Shown: positions 16,643-26,490, numbered from the stretch's first letter. The stretch is 64,000 nt of DNA from JBFYTX01 sp963739515 (GCA_963739515.1 CAVUAO010000006.1:8882-72881); one strand, 5' to 3'. The notes: a model not told the origin generated them from the sequence alone. Numbers and translations are program-made.

Positions 16643-18181
16643 CTACTCCAGGTAATCTTTCAACTTCCGGCTCCGGCTGGGGTGGCGCAGCTTCCTTAAA
16701 GCCTTGGCTTCAATCTGACGGATGCGCTCCCGCGTCACGTTAAACTCCACGCCGACTTCTTCCAGCGTCCGGCTCCTCCCGTCTTCCAGTCCGAAACGCA
16801 ACTGCAACACGCGCTGCTCGCGCGGGGTAAGCGTCCCCAGCACATCCTCTATCTGTTCCTTTAACAGCTGCTTGGACGCGATATCCACCGGCGGCAGGGC
16901 GTTCCTGTCCTCGATGGAGTTGCCCAGCGGGCTGTCTTCCTCTTCCCCGATGGGCGATTCCAGGGAAATGGGCAGCTGGGATACTTTGACGATCTCCCGT
17001 ACCTTATCGGACGAGACTTCCATTTCCTTGGCGATTTCACGGGAGGTGGGTTCCCGCCCGTACTCCTGCGCCAGCCTCCGGCTGATCCTAAGGAGCCGGT
17101 TGATAGTCTCCACCATGTGTACCGGGATACGTATAGTGCGCGCCTGGTCGGCGATGGCACGGGTAAGCGCCTGCCTGATCCACCAGGTGGCGTAGGTGCT
17201 GAATTTATACCCTTTGCGGTAATCGAACTTTTCTACCGCCCTCATCAGCCCGATGTTGCCCTCCTGGATAAGGTCGAGCAGGGACATGCCGCGCCCGATG
17301 TGCTTCTTGGCGACGCTGACCACCAGGCGCAGGTTGGCTTCGATGAGGTGCCTCTCCGCCTTTTTACCCTCCCGCACGATATCGGCGAAATGGATGGCGT
17401 AGACCCTTTCGCTGGCCTGCATGGCATTAAGAAACTTTTTCTCGCCGGTCAGTTTCTCGATATCGTTCAGCGGTATTTTTTCGCTGATGACATCGCGGAC
17501 GGCGCCGGGCAACAGCCGGCTCCCCAGCGAGAGCTTTATCATCATTTCTTCGATATCGGTGATCGATTTGTTCGCCGTGGTGGCGATGTTATGGATAATT
17601 TCGAGGTCGATGGAGCTATTGATGCTTTCCTGCAGTTTTTCGTTATAGACGCCCTCCATGAGATAGTTGGTCCTGGGCAGGCCGATTTGCTCCCGGAAAA
17701 GGGCAATAAGCTGGGGGTAATGGGCGAGATTGTGAAGTATCGCCAGGATAATATCAGTGCCGGAAGGCGGCCGGCCGTTTTTCTGAGCGTAGTCCTGCTT
17801 GATTTTGGCGATATACTTGCCTTCTTCCATCTGCCGGGCCAGGTTCTTCTCGTCATCGGCGGTCAAGAGGTGCACCCGCCCGATTTCATGCAGGTAGATG
17901 CGCACCGGGTCGTCGGTGATGTCCTGTTCCGCCAGTTCTTCCACGGGTAATTCCACGTCCACATCGAGCACCGGTTCGCCTTTTTCGTCGAAGTGCTTCT
18001 CTTTGGCCCAGAATTCGACTCCTTCGGGGACCTCTTCGTTTTCCAGCTCCTCATCGGTTTCGGGAGGCGGCCCGAAAATATCCGTGGCTTTTTCATCGGT
18101 ATCGAGTATTTCGTTATGGGGTGTTTCGTCAAAGTTCCCGCTGCCCTGCAGGGAATCCAGGTCGTGCTTTTCCTTATCCAT
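16643..18181 (-). CDS. rpoD: Primary sigma factor RpoD/SigA
   Basis: A 512-residue group 1 sigma factor. After an acidic N-terminus, region 1.2 starts DDPVRIYLHEIGRVHLLT. Region 2 contains the core-binding and -10 recognition helix GNIGLMRAVEKFDYRKGYKFSTYATWWIRQ (positions about 300-330), region 3 IRIPVHMVETINRL, and region 4.2 the -35 helix TLEEVGVEFNVTRERIRQIEAKALRKLRHP. Visible promoters in the first half of the window (TTGACA/TATAAT) match this sigma type. It lies 11 bases after dnaG, the classical macromolecular synthesis pair. Confidence 0.97.
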   Translation of the reverse strand: MDKEKHDLDSLQGSGNFDETPHNEILDTDEKATDIFGPPPETDEELENEEVPEGVEFWAKEKHFDEKGEPVLDVDVELPVEELAEQDITDDPVRIYLHEIGRVHLLTADDEKNLARQMEEGKYIAKIKQDYAQKNGRPPSGTDIILAILHNLAHYPQLIALFREQIGLPRTNYLMEGVYNEKLQESINSSIDLEIIHNIATTANKSITDIEEMMIKLSLGSRLLPGAVRDVISEKIPLNDIEKLTGEKKFLNAMQASERVYAIHFADIVREGKKAERHLIEANLRLVVSVAKKHIGRGMSLLDLIQEGNIGLMRAVEKFDYRKGYKFSTYATWWIRQALTRAIADQARTIRIPVHMVETINRLLRISRRLAQEYGREPTSREIAKEMEVSSDKVREIVKVSQLPISLESPIGEEEDSPLGNSIEDRNALPPVDIASKQLLKEQIEDVLGTLTPREQRVLQLRFGLEDGRSRTLEEVGVEFNVTRERIRQIEAKALRKLRHPSRSRKLKDYLE

Positions 18182-18192
18182 ACTCGTTCTCC

Positions 18193-19986
18193 TTACCTTT
18201 CCTTGTAGGCGGGATTACGCTTCTGGCTCTTGCGGGCGTCAATCTCACGCAATTGGGCGCTCGGTTCCATGCCTTCTTCCTCGAGCCTGGCGATATCGGC
18301 GCCGGCGCCGCCGGACGCCACATCCATGGCGAGTATCTCGGCCCGCCTGGCTTCAAAATTGCGGTAGTATTGCTTTTTCATCTCGGAGATGCAATCCGAG
18401 CACCGGGACTCAATGTTGTTCCTGGCTTCCGGCAGGTTTTTGTTGATGATACCTTCGAGGTGTTCCCGAATAGCCGGGTCGAGCCTCTCTTTTAATAATA
18501 CCACGTCGCTGACCTCCCGCCAGAGATTATATATCTCGCGGTTCTCCGTGCTGGCAAAATACTCCGGGGAAAGCTCGGCCACTTCAAGCTTAAGCTCGTT
18601 GTACTGGAGCAGCAGCGCTAAAACATACTCTTCACGCGAGGCGGACGACAGCGTGCGCCGGGTTTTAACCGGAACAGCCGGCTCTTCTCGGCGGGCGGAG
18701 CGCCTTGCCGGGGCGGGCTTCAGCCGACTCAGCGAGGCTTTGACCGTGTTCATGTCCACTTTCACCAGCGCCGCCAACTTTTGCAGATAATGCGCCTGCC
18801 GGATAGGGTCGTTGATGGCGGCGACGACCGGCAGGAGCCTATCGACGGCGCCGGACTTGTCCCGCGCCGTATTCAGGTCGAGCTTGGCCGTGGTTTTTTC
18901 GAAAAGGAAATCGATTAACGGCACGGATTTATCGACCAGTTCCTGCCAGCGGTTAAGGTCTTCCCGGATGACTTCATCGGGGTCTTTGCCGGCGGGAAGG
19001 ATAATCACCCGAATCTCGGCGTTAAGGAGATTTTCGTAGCCGACCGTTCGCAGCATGGCTTCCTCGCCGGCGGCGTCGGCGTCCAGCGACAGTATGAGAT
19101 TGCGGCTCAGCTTCTTGAGGATATTGACCTGCGTCTCGGTAATCGCCGTGCCCATCGAGGCGACGGCATGGGTGACGCCGCACTGGTGCGCCATGATGAC
19201 GTCCATGTAGCCTTCCATGATGATGGCCCGGTCCTGTTTTCTTATCGCGGCGGCGGCGCGGTCAATGCCGTACAGGGTGCCGCTTTTATCGAAGGTGGGG
19301 GACTGGGGAGAATTTTTGTATTTCGGCTCGGAGTCGTCGAGGACTCTCGCCCCGAACCCCGTCACCCGGCCCTTGATATCGCGGATGGGAATCATCAGCT
19401 TGCCGCGGAAGCGGTCGGACGTCCGGCCCTGTTCATCCTGATAAAGGAGACCGCCAGCGACCAAAATTTCTTCGATGTGCCCCTTTTCTTTAAGGTAATT
19501 CTTCAGAGCGTCATAGCTGTCCAGACTATAGCCGAGCTGAAAATCACCGATAGTCTTTTGGGTCAGCCCGCGTTTTTCGACATAGCTTTTAGCTTTGGCC
19601 GCCGCCGGGGAGTTCAGCAGCAGGTTGTGATAGTACACCGCGGCGGCTTCGTTGGCATTAAAGAACTCTTCTTTTTCCTCTTTTCTTTCCGCCAGCCCTG
19701 CCCGAACGGGAAGAACGACACCAGCCCGGTTGGCCAGCATCCTGAGCGCCTCCCCGAAGTCCAGCCCCTCCTTTTTCATGACGAAGGCGAAAACGTCGCC
19801 GCCGGTGTTGCACGCGCCGAAGCAGTGCCAGCTCTGCTGTTCCGGATAGACGAAGAACGAGGGGTGTTTTTCACTGTGGAAAGGGCATAAAGCGGTCAGG
19901 TTACGCCCCGCTTTTTTCAGCGTGGTGTACTGGCCGATGACCTCGGCGATATCCAGCTTCTGTTTGACTTCGTCGATAGCGCTCAT
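18193..19986 (-). CDS. dnaG: DNA primase DnaG
   Basis: A 597-residue bacterial primase. The CHC2 zinc finger is CPFHSEKHPSF...WHCFGAC (residues 35-60), the catalytic core includes GRVTGFGARVLDD, the TOPRIM acidic motif is IIMEGYMDVIMAHQCG and the second acidic site LSLDADAAGEEA. The C-terminal domain, which contacts the DnaB helicase, is less conserved. It makes RNA primers for replication. Upstream neighbour is hisF and downstream is rpoD with an 11-base gap. Confidence 0.97.
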   Translation of the reverse strand: MSAIDEVKQKLDIAEVIGQYTTLKKAGRNLTALCPFHSEKHPSFFVYPEQQSWHCFGACNTGGDVFAFVMKKEGLDFGEALRMLANRAGVVLPVRAGLAERKEEKEEFFNANEAAAVYYHNLLLNSPAAAKAKSYVEKRGLTQKTIGDFQLGYSLDSYDALKNYLKEKGHIEEILVAGGLLYQDEQGRTSDRFRGKLMIPIRDIKGRVTGFGARVLDDSEPKYKNSPQSPTFDKSGTLYGIDRAAAAIRKQDRAIIMEGYMDVIMAHQCGVTHAVASMGTAITETQVNILKKLSRNLILSLDADAAGEEAMLRTVGYENLLNAEIRVIILPAGKDPDEVIREDLNRWQELVDKSVPLIDFLFEKTTAKLDLNTARDKSGAVDRLLPVVAAINDPIRQAHYLQKLAALVKVDMNTVKASLSRLKPAPARRSARREEPAVPVKTRRTLSSASREEYVLALLLQYNELKLEVAELSPEYFASTENREIYNLWREVSDVVLLKERLDPAIREHLEGIINKNLPEARNNIESRCSDCISEMKKQYYRNFEARRAEILAMDVASGGAGADIARLEEEGMEPSAQLREIDARKSQKRNPAYKER

Positions 19987-20059
19987 AGCATTATCCGGGG
20001 ACAGTTATATATTATACAACTTTTTTCACGATTTTGACTTTTGAGTTTGGAGATTTGAG

Positions 20060-20838
20060 TTAATAATTCATCCTCATCTTGATGCCGCGCCCATTAAGAT
20101 ACTCTTTAAGCTGCCGGCAGGTGTACTCGCCGTAATGGACGATAGACGCTACCAGCGCGGCATCGGCGCGGCCTTCGGTCAGCACGTCGAAAGGTGCTCC
20201 GGCTGGCCCGCCCCGCCCGAAGCGATCACCGGTATGCCGACAGCGTCGGCAATCAGGCGCGTCAGCGTCAACTCATAGCCGTCCTTGGTGCCGTCGGCGT
20301 CTATAGAGTTGACGACCAGCTCGCCCGCCCCAAGCTCCTCCCCCTTTTTCGCCCACCCTAAAGCGTCGATGCCCGTGGGCGTTATCCCGCCGTTAATGAC
20401 GATTTCGTAACCCGAAGGAATTTCGTTGGTCGGGTCGACCCGGCGCACGTCCATGGAGAGTATCGCGCTCTGCGACCCGATAGCATCGGCGATTTCCGTT
20501 ATCAGTTTTGGCCGCTTTACCGCCGCGGTGTTGACGTTGACCTTCTCCGCCCCGGCGTTCCTCAGCTTGTTGGCGTCGTTCACCGAACGTATACCGCCCC
20601 CTACGGAAAACGGGATAAAAATCTGCGAGGCCACCTCCTCGACGAACTCAATCATGATGTCCCGGTCTTCCCGCGAGGCGGTGATATCGTAAAAAACGAG
20701 CTCGTCCACTCCGTCTTCATAGTACTGGCGGGCTTTAGCCACGGGGTCGCCGATGTCTTTGGTAGCGGCAAACTTAATGCTCTTGGCGAGCTTGCCGCTG
20801 CGCACGTCCAGGCAGGCGACTAATCTTTTGCTGAGCAT
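20060..20838 (-). CDS. hisF: Imidazole glycerol phosphate synthase cyclase HisF, one frameshift
   Basis: A (beta/alpha)8 barrel of about 259 residues when one shift is repaired. N-terminal KRLVACLDVRSGKLAKSIKF, phosphate loops FSVGGGIRSV and VIASGGAG, catalytic Asp in ACLDV and in SIDADGTKDGYE. The frame breaks near 20,190 after GGAGQPEH; in the next frame the text continues FDVLTEGRADAALVAS and ends GRGIKMRMNY at 20,060, which is a normal HisF C-terminus. A missing T in CTTT is the simplest cause. It uses ammonia from HisH to make IGP and AICAR in histidine synthesis. Confidence 0.92.
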
Positions 20839-20863
20839 GGTGTTTTATATATCACTTTCCGCG

Positions 20864-21487
20864 TTAGCTGTCAATACCGCCGTGCCACCGGGCGAAGCGC
20901 GCCAGCATTTCCAGGCCCAATCGACCGCTCTTTTCCGGGTGGAACTGCACGGCGAAGAGGTTCCGGTATCCCAACGCGACGCAGAAGTCGCCGCCGTAAT
21001 CCGTTATGGCATAGACATTCTTCGCGTCGGCGGGCCGGGGATAATAGGAATGCACGAAGTAGAACTCGTCGCCCGCTTTAATGCCCTCCAGCAGGGGATG
21101 CGGCTTTATTACCTTTACTTCATTCCAGCCCATGTGCGGTATCTTTAAAGCTTTATCCTTCAACCGGAAGCGGACGGTCTGGCCCGGCACTAGCCCCAGG
21201 CAGGGCTGGTCGCCTTCCTCGGAGCGGTCCAGGACGATTTGCGTGCCCAGGCAGATACCCAATACCGGCACGCCCGCTTTAAAGGCATTAACCAGCGCGG
21301 TGTCCAGCCCGGTCTTTTTCAGATAGGCCATGGCGCTGGGCGCCGCCCCCACGCCCGGAAAGATGATTTTCTCCGCCCCGGCCACCGCCTCGGGGTCGCA
21401 AGTGGTGAAAGCTTCAGCCCCCACCTCGGCGCAGGCCCGCAGCACGCTCCTGATATTCCCGGCGTTGTAATCGATGATGGTAATCAT
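20864..21487 (-). CDS. hisH: Imidazole glycerol phosphate synthase glutaminase HisH
   Basis: A 207-residue class I glutamine amidotransferase. Nucleophile Cys lies in GICLGTQIVLD (near residue 80), the catalytic His-x-Glu in AVQFHPEKSG near residue 185; the start MITIIDYNAGNIRSV is typical. It releases ammonia from glutamine and channels it to HisF, encoded 25 bases downstream. No other his genes are in the window, so the pathway is scattered. Confidence 0.96.
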   Translation of the reverse strand: MITIIDYNAGNIRSVLRACAEVGAEAFTTCDPEAVAGAEKIIFPGVGAAPSAMAYLKKTGLDTALVNAFKAGVPVLGICLGTQIVLDRSEEGDQPCLGLVPGQTVRFRLKDKALKIPHMGWNEVKVIKPHPLLEGIKAGDEFYFVHSYYPRPADAKNVYAITDYGGDFCVALGYRNLFAVQFHPEKSGRLGLEMLARFARWHGGIDS

Positions 21488-21499
21488 TCTTTCTGGTGA

Positions 21500-21593
21500 C
21501 CTATCCCCTTTGTCCCCTTCCCTTCGGATTAAGGGAAGGGGATTTTAAAGAAGAAGGGCTTCGCCCCTCTTAAACGCCCCTATCTATATTATA
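21500..21593 (+). repeat. Composite hairpin element, copy 3
   Basis: CCTATCCCC start, then palindrome CCCTTCCCTT/AAGGGAAGGG, an A-rich gap, a second palindrome AAGGGCTTCGCCCCT, and tail CTTAAACGCCCCTATCTATAT. It lies between mscL and hisH. The whole plan matches the copy at 42,393. Confidence 0.65.
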
Positions 21594-21619
21594 AGCTTTA
21601 TTCCTTTAAAACGTCCGGT

Positions 21620-22081
21620 TCATTTTAACTCCGAAGTGCAGTTAGGGCAGCGCGTCGCCTTTATCGGGATGGGGCTATAGCAGTAAGGGCAGTCCTTAGT
21701 CGTCGCCGGGGGCGGGGCTTCCGCTGCCTTCCTCCGGGCGTACAGGTGGGCTAAAGGACGCACGACGAAGAAGAACACGACCGCAGCCACTATCAGGAAG
21801 TTGATGATGGTGTTGATGAAGGCGCCATAAGCGATGACCGTCGCGCCGGCCGCTTTGGCCGCTTCCAGCGAAGTATAAGGGCCGGCAGTCTTCGCGCCTT
21901 CCTTCAGCACTACCATGAGGTTGGCGAAATCGATTTTTCCCAACCCCAGGCCGATGGGAGGCATGATAATATCGTTGACAAAGGAGGTAACGATGGCCCC
22001 GAAAGCTATGCCTATGATTATCCCCACCGCCAGGTCCACGACATTTCCCCTTGTGATGAATGCCTTAAAGTCTTTCAGCAT
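21620..22081 (-). CDS. mscL: Large-conductance mechanosensitive channel MscL with zinc-ribbon tail
   Basis: A 153-residue MscL. The N-terminus FKAFITRGNVVDLAVGIIIG is the pore helix, followed by VNDIIMPPIGL and the second membrane helix AYGAFINTIINFLIVA, both typical. Unlike the usual MscL (about 136 residues, charged helical bundle at the end), this one ends in a zinc ribbon, CPYC...RCPNC, at about residues 131-149. The channel opens under membrane tension to release solutes in osmotic downshock. Start has AGGGGGG upstream on the minus strand. Confidence 0.94.
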   Translation of the reverse strand: MLKDFKAFITRGNVVDLAVGIIIGIAFGAIVTSFVNDIIMPPIGLGLGKIDFANLMVVLKEGAKTAGPYTSLEAAKAAGATVIAYGAFINTIINFLIVAAVVFFFVVRPLAHLYARRKAAEAPPPATTKDCPYCYSPIPIKATRCPNCTSELK

Positions 22082-22172
22082 TTTTGCCCCCCTTTCTTTC
22101 CTTATAATATACGTAACGACTGATTATAAGACGAAAGAACGGGAAAATCAATGGACGGCTATCGGGTGATTG

Positions 22173-23225
22173 TCAGGCTTTACGCCGCTGTTTAAGCTCC
22201 GCCGCCAGCCTGAGGGCGTACTGGTCGGTCATGCCGGCGATATAGTCGACCGCTCCCCGCGCGGTGCTGTCAGCGTGGAGGCGGTATTCCGCCGGCAGCC
22301 GGTCCTCGTGTTTAATAAAGTAGTGATATAAGAACTGAATCACTTTCCTGGCGTTGGCGGCGTCTTTCCGCCCGGTGCTGGGCGTATAGACCTTCTCGAA
22401 AAGGAAATCGCGTAACGTTCCGGCGGCGGCCAGCACTTCGTTGCTCATTTTTATCGCCGGCTTTTTCAGTTTTTTCCGGCTGACGCGCACGTCCCACGAG
22501 CTTTGGATAATGTCCGTCACCATGGTGTTGATGCGCTGCGAGTGGGAAGCCCCCAGCGTTTGCAGCGCCTCGCGGGGCAAATCGTTTTCCGTGAGAATCC
22601 CGGCCCGGATAGCGTCGCCGATATCGTGGTTGATATACGCCACCATGTCGGCGATCTTAACGGCCTCGCCTTCGACGGTGCCCACTTCTCCCCAGTCCTT
22701 ACCGAGGATAGGCAAGCTGCTCTTGGAATGGTTGACGATGCCGTCCCTCACCTCCCAGGTCAGGTTGAGGCCCCGCCCGTCCTTTTCCAGCAGGTCGACG
22801 ATGCGTAGGCTCTGCTCGTTATGCCGGAAACCCTCGCGAAAAAGCTCGTCGAGGGTATCTTCGCCCCAGTGCCCGAAAGGGGTATGTCCCAGGTCGTGCC
22901 CCAGGGCGATGGCTTCGGTGAGGTCCTCGTTGAGGTTGAGCGCCCGGGCGATAGTGCGGGCAATCTGGGAGACCTCCAGCGTATGGGTGAGCCGGGTGAC
23001 ATAATGGTCGCCGAGGGGCGCGATGAATACCTGCGTCTTATGTTTTAAGCGACGGAAAGACATGCAGTGAATGATGCGGTCGCGGTCGCGCTGGAAGCAG
23101 GTGCGGATAGGGTCGGGGTCCTCTGGGCGCTGCCTGCCGCGTGAATTTTTGCTTTTCACGGCGTGGGGAGAGAGGCTTTCTTCCTTCTCCTCGGTAAGCT
23201 GGCGGATATGAAGCTGCTCAATCAT
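22173..23225 (-). CDS. dgt: Deoxyguanosinetriphosphate triphosphohydrolase-like protein
   Basis: About 350 residues from the ATG at 23225; the frame is open 25 codons further but that part overlaps a dispersed repeat. HD-domain metal ligands are visible: RLTHTLEVSQIAR, then IALGHDLGHTPFGHWGE. RDRDRIIHCMSFRRLKHKTQVF is the family's N-terminal block. Dgt-type enzymes hydrolyse dNTPs to deoxynucleoside and triphosphate; the exact nucleotide for this subfamily is not clear. No strong Shine-Dalgarno precedes either start. Confidence 0.9.
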   Translation of the reverse strand: MIEQLHIRQLTEEKEESLSPHAVKSKNSRGRQRPEDPDPIRTCFQRDRDRIIHCMSFRRLKHKTQVFIAPLGDHYVTRLTHTLEVSQIARTIARALNLNEDLTEAIALGHDLGHTPFGHWGEDTLDELFREGFRHNEQSLRIVDLLEKDGRGLNLTWEVRDGIVNHSKSSLPILGKDWGEVGTVEGEAVKIADMVAYINHDIGDAIRAGILTENDLPREALQTLGASHSQRINTMVTDIIQSSWDVRVSRKKLKKPAIKMSNEVLAAAGTLRDFLFEKVYTPSTGRKDAANARKVIQFLYHYFIKHEDRLPAEYRLHADSTARGAVDYIAGMTDQYALRLAAELKQRRKA

Positions 23226-23270
23226 TGTCTTATTATGAGCAGTTGGAAGCCGCAAGTTCAAGTGATGAAA

Positions 23271-23376
23271 TCCTCCCCCTGTATCCCCCTCCTTCGGCAA
23301 AGGAGGGGGAGGAAAAATAAAAGAGGGGTTTCACCCCTCTTAAATACTCCCGTTTCGGAGTCCTATCTATTTATTT
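23271..23376 (+). repeat. Composite hairpin element, copy 4
   Basis: CCTCCCCCTGTATCCCCCTCCTT / AAGGAGGGGGAGG palindrome, A-rich gap, AGAGGGGTTTCACCCCTCTT hairpin, tail AAATACTCCCG and CCTATCTATTTATT. Located between ppsA and dgt. Confidence 0.65.
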
Positions 23377-23424
23377 TCTCGGTAGATTATACCGCCAATC
23401 ATAAAAAGGCAATCGTTAAATAGG

Positions 23425-25674
23425 TTATTTAATGCCTAGCTTGGCTTCCACCCTGGCGATGATATCGCGCGTCTGGTCAATCATGTCCGGGCTGACGGAT
23501 ATCGAGGTGATGCCCCACTCCACCAGCTTTTCGGTAATCTCCGGGTAGACCGACGGCGCCTGACCGCAGATGGAGCAGGTCACCCCGGCGGCTTTACAGC
23601 CCTTTACCACCTTTTCGATGGATATCATGACGGCCTCGTTGCGTTCGTCGAACGTGGCCGCCAGCCGGGCGCTATCCCGGTCGATGCCTAACGTTAATTG
23701 CGTGAGGTCGTTGGAACCGATGGATATACCGTCGATGCCCACGGCCAGGAATTTTTCGAGCAGGATAACGTTGGAAGGCACCTCGCACATCATCCAGAGC
23801 TTGAAGCTCGGGGAACGCTTCAGCCCATCCCCCTCCATGATTTTCACGGTGCGTTCCATTTCCGCCACCGTGCGCACGAAGGGTATCATGACCCAGAGGT
23901 TATCGTAAAGCGCCCTCACCTTCTTGATAGCGGCCAGCTCGAGCTTGAAGGTCTCGATGTCCGTGATGTACCGCGAAGCGCCGCGGTAGCCGATCATCGG
24001 GTTCTCTTCGTCCTGCTCGAACTTTTCGCCGCCCTTGAGCGCCTTATACTCGTTACTCTTAAAGTCGTTGGTGCGGTAGACGACCTGCCGGGGGTGGAAA
24101 GCCTTGGCGAACTTGATCAGGCCGACGGCGAGCTTATCGACGAACTCCTGCCCGCGGCCTTCTTCAATCATGGCGCTCGGGTGCTCGCCGATTTCGGCGA
24201 CCATGAACTCGGCGCGCAAAAGGCCGATGCCGTCGACGTCCCTCATAGCGATGCGGTCGACTATTTCCGGCTGGGCGAGGTTGGCGAGCAGCTTGGTCTT
24301 GGTCTTGACTTCGCCGCGGGCGCGTATCTTGACATCACTCTTGACCTCTATCCTGCCCTGGTAGACCTTGCCGTTGCTCCCGTCAACCGTAATTATCTGC
24401 CCGTCTTTCAGGGTGGTGGTGGCTTTTTCCGTGCCCACCACACAGGGTATGCCCAGCTCGCGGCTGACGATGGCGGCGTGGGCCGTCCGGCCGCCGCGGT
24501 CGGTGACGATGGCCGCCGCCCGCTTCATCGCGGGGACGAAGTCCGGCGTGGTCATCTCCGCCACGAGGATATCGCCGTTCATGACTTTATCAATCTGCGA
24601 GGGGTCGGGCACGATTTTTACGGGCCCGGAGGCAACCCCCGGACTAGCCGGCGCCCCGGATAAAAGTATCGTGGCATCGATGTCATGGGTGGTGAATCTG
24701 ATTTTATTGGTAGTGGTTACGGGACGGGTCTGCACGATATAGATTTTGTGGTCTTCTTTAGCCCACTCCACGTCCTGGGGGAAATCGTAATGCTTTTCCA
24801 GGGTCTTGCCTATTTTCGCCAGGAAAAGGATGTCTTCGTCGGTTATTTTTTGGCGCGCCTGCTCCTCTTTGGTCAGGTCGACCTTGATATTATCGGTTTT
24901 ACCGTGGGCGCCGGCCTTCTTGACCAGTTTCCATTCCTGTTTCTTGATTTGCTTTTCGATTATTTTTTCGGTCTTTTTATCCACGACATAGTGGTCGGGG
25001 GTGACATCGCCGGAGACAATCATCTCGCCGAGTCCCAGCACCGCCTCGATGGTAATCCTCTCTCTGTTGTTGGTGGATGGTTCGATGGTGAACATAACAC
25101 CGGAGGACTCGGACTGCACCATACGCTGTACCGGCACGGCGATGCCCACGTTGAAGTGCTCGAACCCCTGTTCCTTGCGGTAAAAAATTGCGCGCGCCCC
25201 GAAGAGCGACGCCCAGCACCCCTGCACCGCCACCACCACGTCCTTGCCCCCTTCGATGTTAAGGAAAGTGGCCTGTTGCCCGGCGAAGGATGCTTCCGGC
25301 AGGTCTTCGGCGGTGGCCGAGGAGCGTACCGCCACCAGGCCTTTACCCATTTTAGAGTAGGCTTCCTCGATGGCTTTAGCGGTCTCGGGGGGCATTTTGG
25401 AGCTTTTGATAAGCGTCTGGATTTTTTCGGCGACTTCCTGGAGCTGTTTGCTCTGATGCACGTCAAGGGGTTCGAGGAGGGATTTTATTCTCTCCTGAAG
25501 GCCGGCTTTCTCCACGAAGTCGAAATAGGCATTGGCCGTGACGATAAATCCCGGCGGCACGGGTATCCCGGCGTTGGTCATCTCTCCCAGGTTGGCGCCT
25601 TTACCCCCCACCAGCGGGATGTCTTTCTTGGTAACTTCGTTGAACCAGACGACGGCCTTGACCCTAGATTTCAT
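23425..25674 (-). CDS. ppsA: Phosphoenolpyruvate synthase
   Basis: A 749-residue PEP-utilising enzyme. The N-terminal ATP-grasp part contains IPLVGGKGANLGEM and AVRSSATAEDLPEASFAGQQ, the swivelling domain carries the catalytic His in DRGGRTAHAAIVSREL (near residue 400), and the C-terminal barrel has ISIGSNDLTQLTLGIDRD and the catalytic Cys in CSICGQAPS. It converts pyruvate and ATP to PEP, AMP and phosphate for gluconeogenesis. A start with GGAGGA upstream fits; the gene is monocistronic in appearance. Confidence 0.96.
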   Translation of the reverse strand: MKSRVKAVVWFNEVTKKDIPLVGGKGANLGEMTNAGIPVPPGFIVTANAYFDFVEKAGLQERIKSLLEPLDVHQSKQLQEVAEKIQTLIKSSKMPPETAKAIEEAYSKMGKGLVAVRSSATAEDLPEASFAGQQATFLNIEGGKDVVVAVQGCWASLFGARAIFYRKEQGFEHFNVGIAVPVQRMVQSESSGVMFTIEPSTNNRERITIEAVLGLGEMIVSGDVTPDHYVVDKKTEKIIEKQIKKQEWKLVKKAGAHGKTDNIKVDLTKEEQARQKITDEDILFLAKIGKTLEKHYDFPQDVEWAKEDHKIYIVQTRPVTTTNKIRFTTHDIDATILLSGAPASPGVASGPVKIVPDPSQIDKVMNGDILVAEMTTPDFVPAMKRAAAIVTDRGGRTAHAAIVSRELGIPCVVGTEKATTTLKDGQIITVDGSNGKVYQGRIEVKSDVKIRARGEVKTKTKLLANLAQPEIVDRIAMRDVDGIGLLRAEFMVAEIGEHPSAMIEEGRGQEFVDKLAVGLIKFAKAFHPRQVVYRTNDFKSNEYKALKGGEKFEQDEENPMIGYRGASRYITDIETFKLELAAIKKVRALYDNLWVMIPFVRTVAEMERTVKIMEGDGLKRSPSFKLWMMCEVPSNVILLEKFLAVGIDGISIGSNDLTQLTLGIDRDSARLAATFDERNEAVMISIEKVVKGCKAAGVTCSICGQAPSVYPEITEKLVEWGITSISVSPDMIDQTRDIIARVEAKLGIK

Positions 25675-25829
25675 GCTCTGTCCTCCGTTATGACGCGGTT
25701 TATTGCGGGCAAAGTGATGATTTATTATAACATATTCTCAGACTTTATTTGTAAACCTCCCGGCTTTTGGGGCGGCTATTTGCCTCAAGTTAAGGAGGGG
25801 GCAAGGTGAGGTTAATTAGACAAAAACAT

Positions 25830-25870
25830 TTGACAGGGTTGTTGACATGGGTTTAGAATTAGATACGAAG
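25830..25870 (+). promoter_or_regulatory. Promoter(s) of the bifunctional nuclease gene
   Basis: Two TTGACA boxes 12 bases apart, at 25830-25835 and 25842-25847. The first has TAGAAT 18 bases on (25854-25859); the second has TACGAA 16 bases on. This may be two staggered start sites for the gene at 25,914. Confidence 0.5.
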
Positions 25871-25913
25871 GTTGGGGCAAAGCGGTTGACTAAAGGGTGA
25901 GGGAGGCTTGACA

Positions 25914-26465
25914 ATGATAGAAATGACGATTGATAGCATCCGTGTCAGTCTGATGAACTACCAGCGCGTAGTGATTCTGAAAGAGAAAGCGTCCGACCGC
26001 TATTTGCCCATCTGGATCGGCCCGGCGGAAGCCGATGCCATCGCCGTGAAGCTGCAGGGGGTACAGGTACCCCGTCCTTTGACCCACGACCTTTTAAGCT
26101 CCGTCATCGATACGCTGGGGGCGACGGTCAATTCCATTATCGTTAACGACCTCAAGAACGATACCTTTTTCGCCAGGGTCATCCTGGATTTCGACGGCAA
26201 GCAGGTTGAGGTGGATTCGCGGCCCAGCGATGCGCTCGCTCTGGCGGTGCGGACCGGCGTGCCGATTTATGCGGAGGAAACGGTCCTGGAAAAAGCCGGC
26301 ATCCTGCTGGACGGTGAGACCGGCAAACCCATCTTCGAAGAGGGAGAAGTCGCCGAAGGCAAGCATCCCCGCATCAATGACGAGGAGATGAAGAAAAAAA
26401 TGTCCGCCTTTTACGATTTCATTAATACCCTCGACCTCGATGATTTTGACAAACGCAAGTCTTAA
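25914..26465 (+). CDS. Bifunctional nuclease (BFN/DUF151) family protein
   Basis: A 183-residue protein. The N-terminal BFN domain has DSIRVSLMNYQRVVILKEK, LPIWIGPAEADAIA and RPLTHDLLSSVIDTLGA, then RPSDALALAVRTGVPIYAEE, all typical of the family; the C-terminal acidic tail resembles a UVR segment. Relatives have been reported to have RNase/DNase activity, but the cellular role in most bacteria is unknown. ATG 25914 has GGAGG 7 bases upstream. A clear terminator follows the gene. Confidence 0.9.
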   Translation: MIEMTIDSIRVSLMNYQRVVILKEKASDRYLPIWIGPAEADAIAVKLQGVQVPRPLTHDLLSSVIDTLGATVNSIIVNDLKNDTFFARVILDFDGKQVEVDSRPSDALALAVRTGVPIYAEETVLEKAGILLDGETGKPIFEEGEVAEGKHPRINDEEMKKKMSAFYDFINTLDLDDFDKRKS

Positions 26466-26490
26466 AAAATAAGTCATTGTTTAGTCGCGA

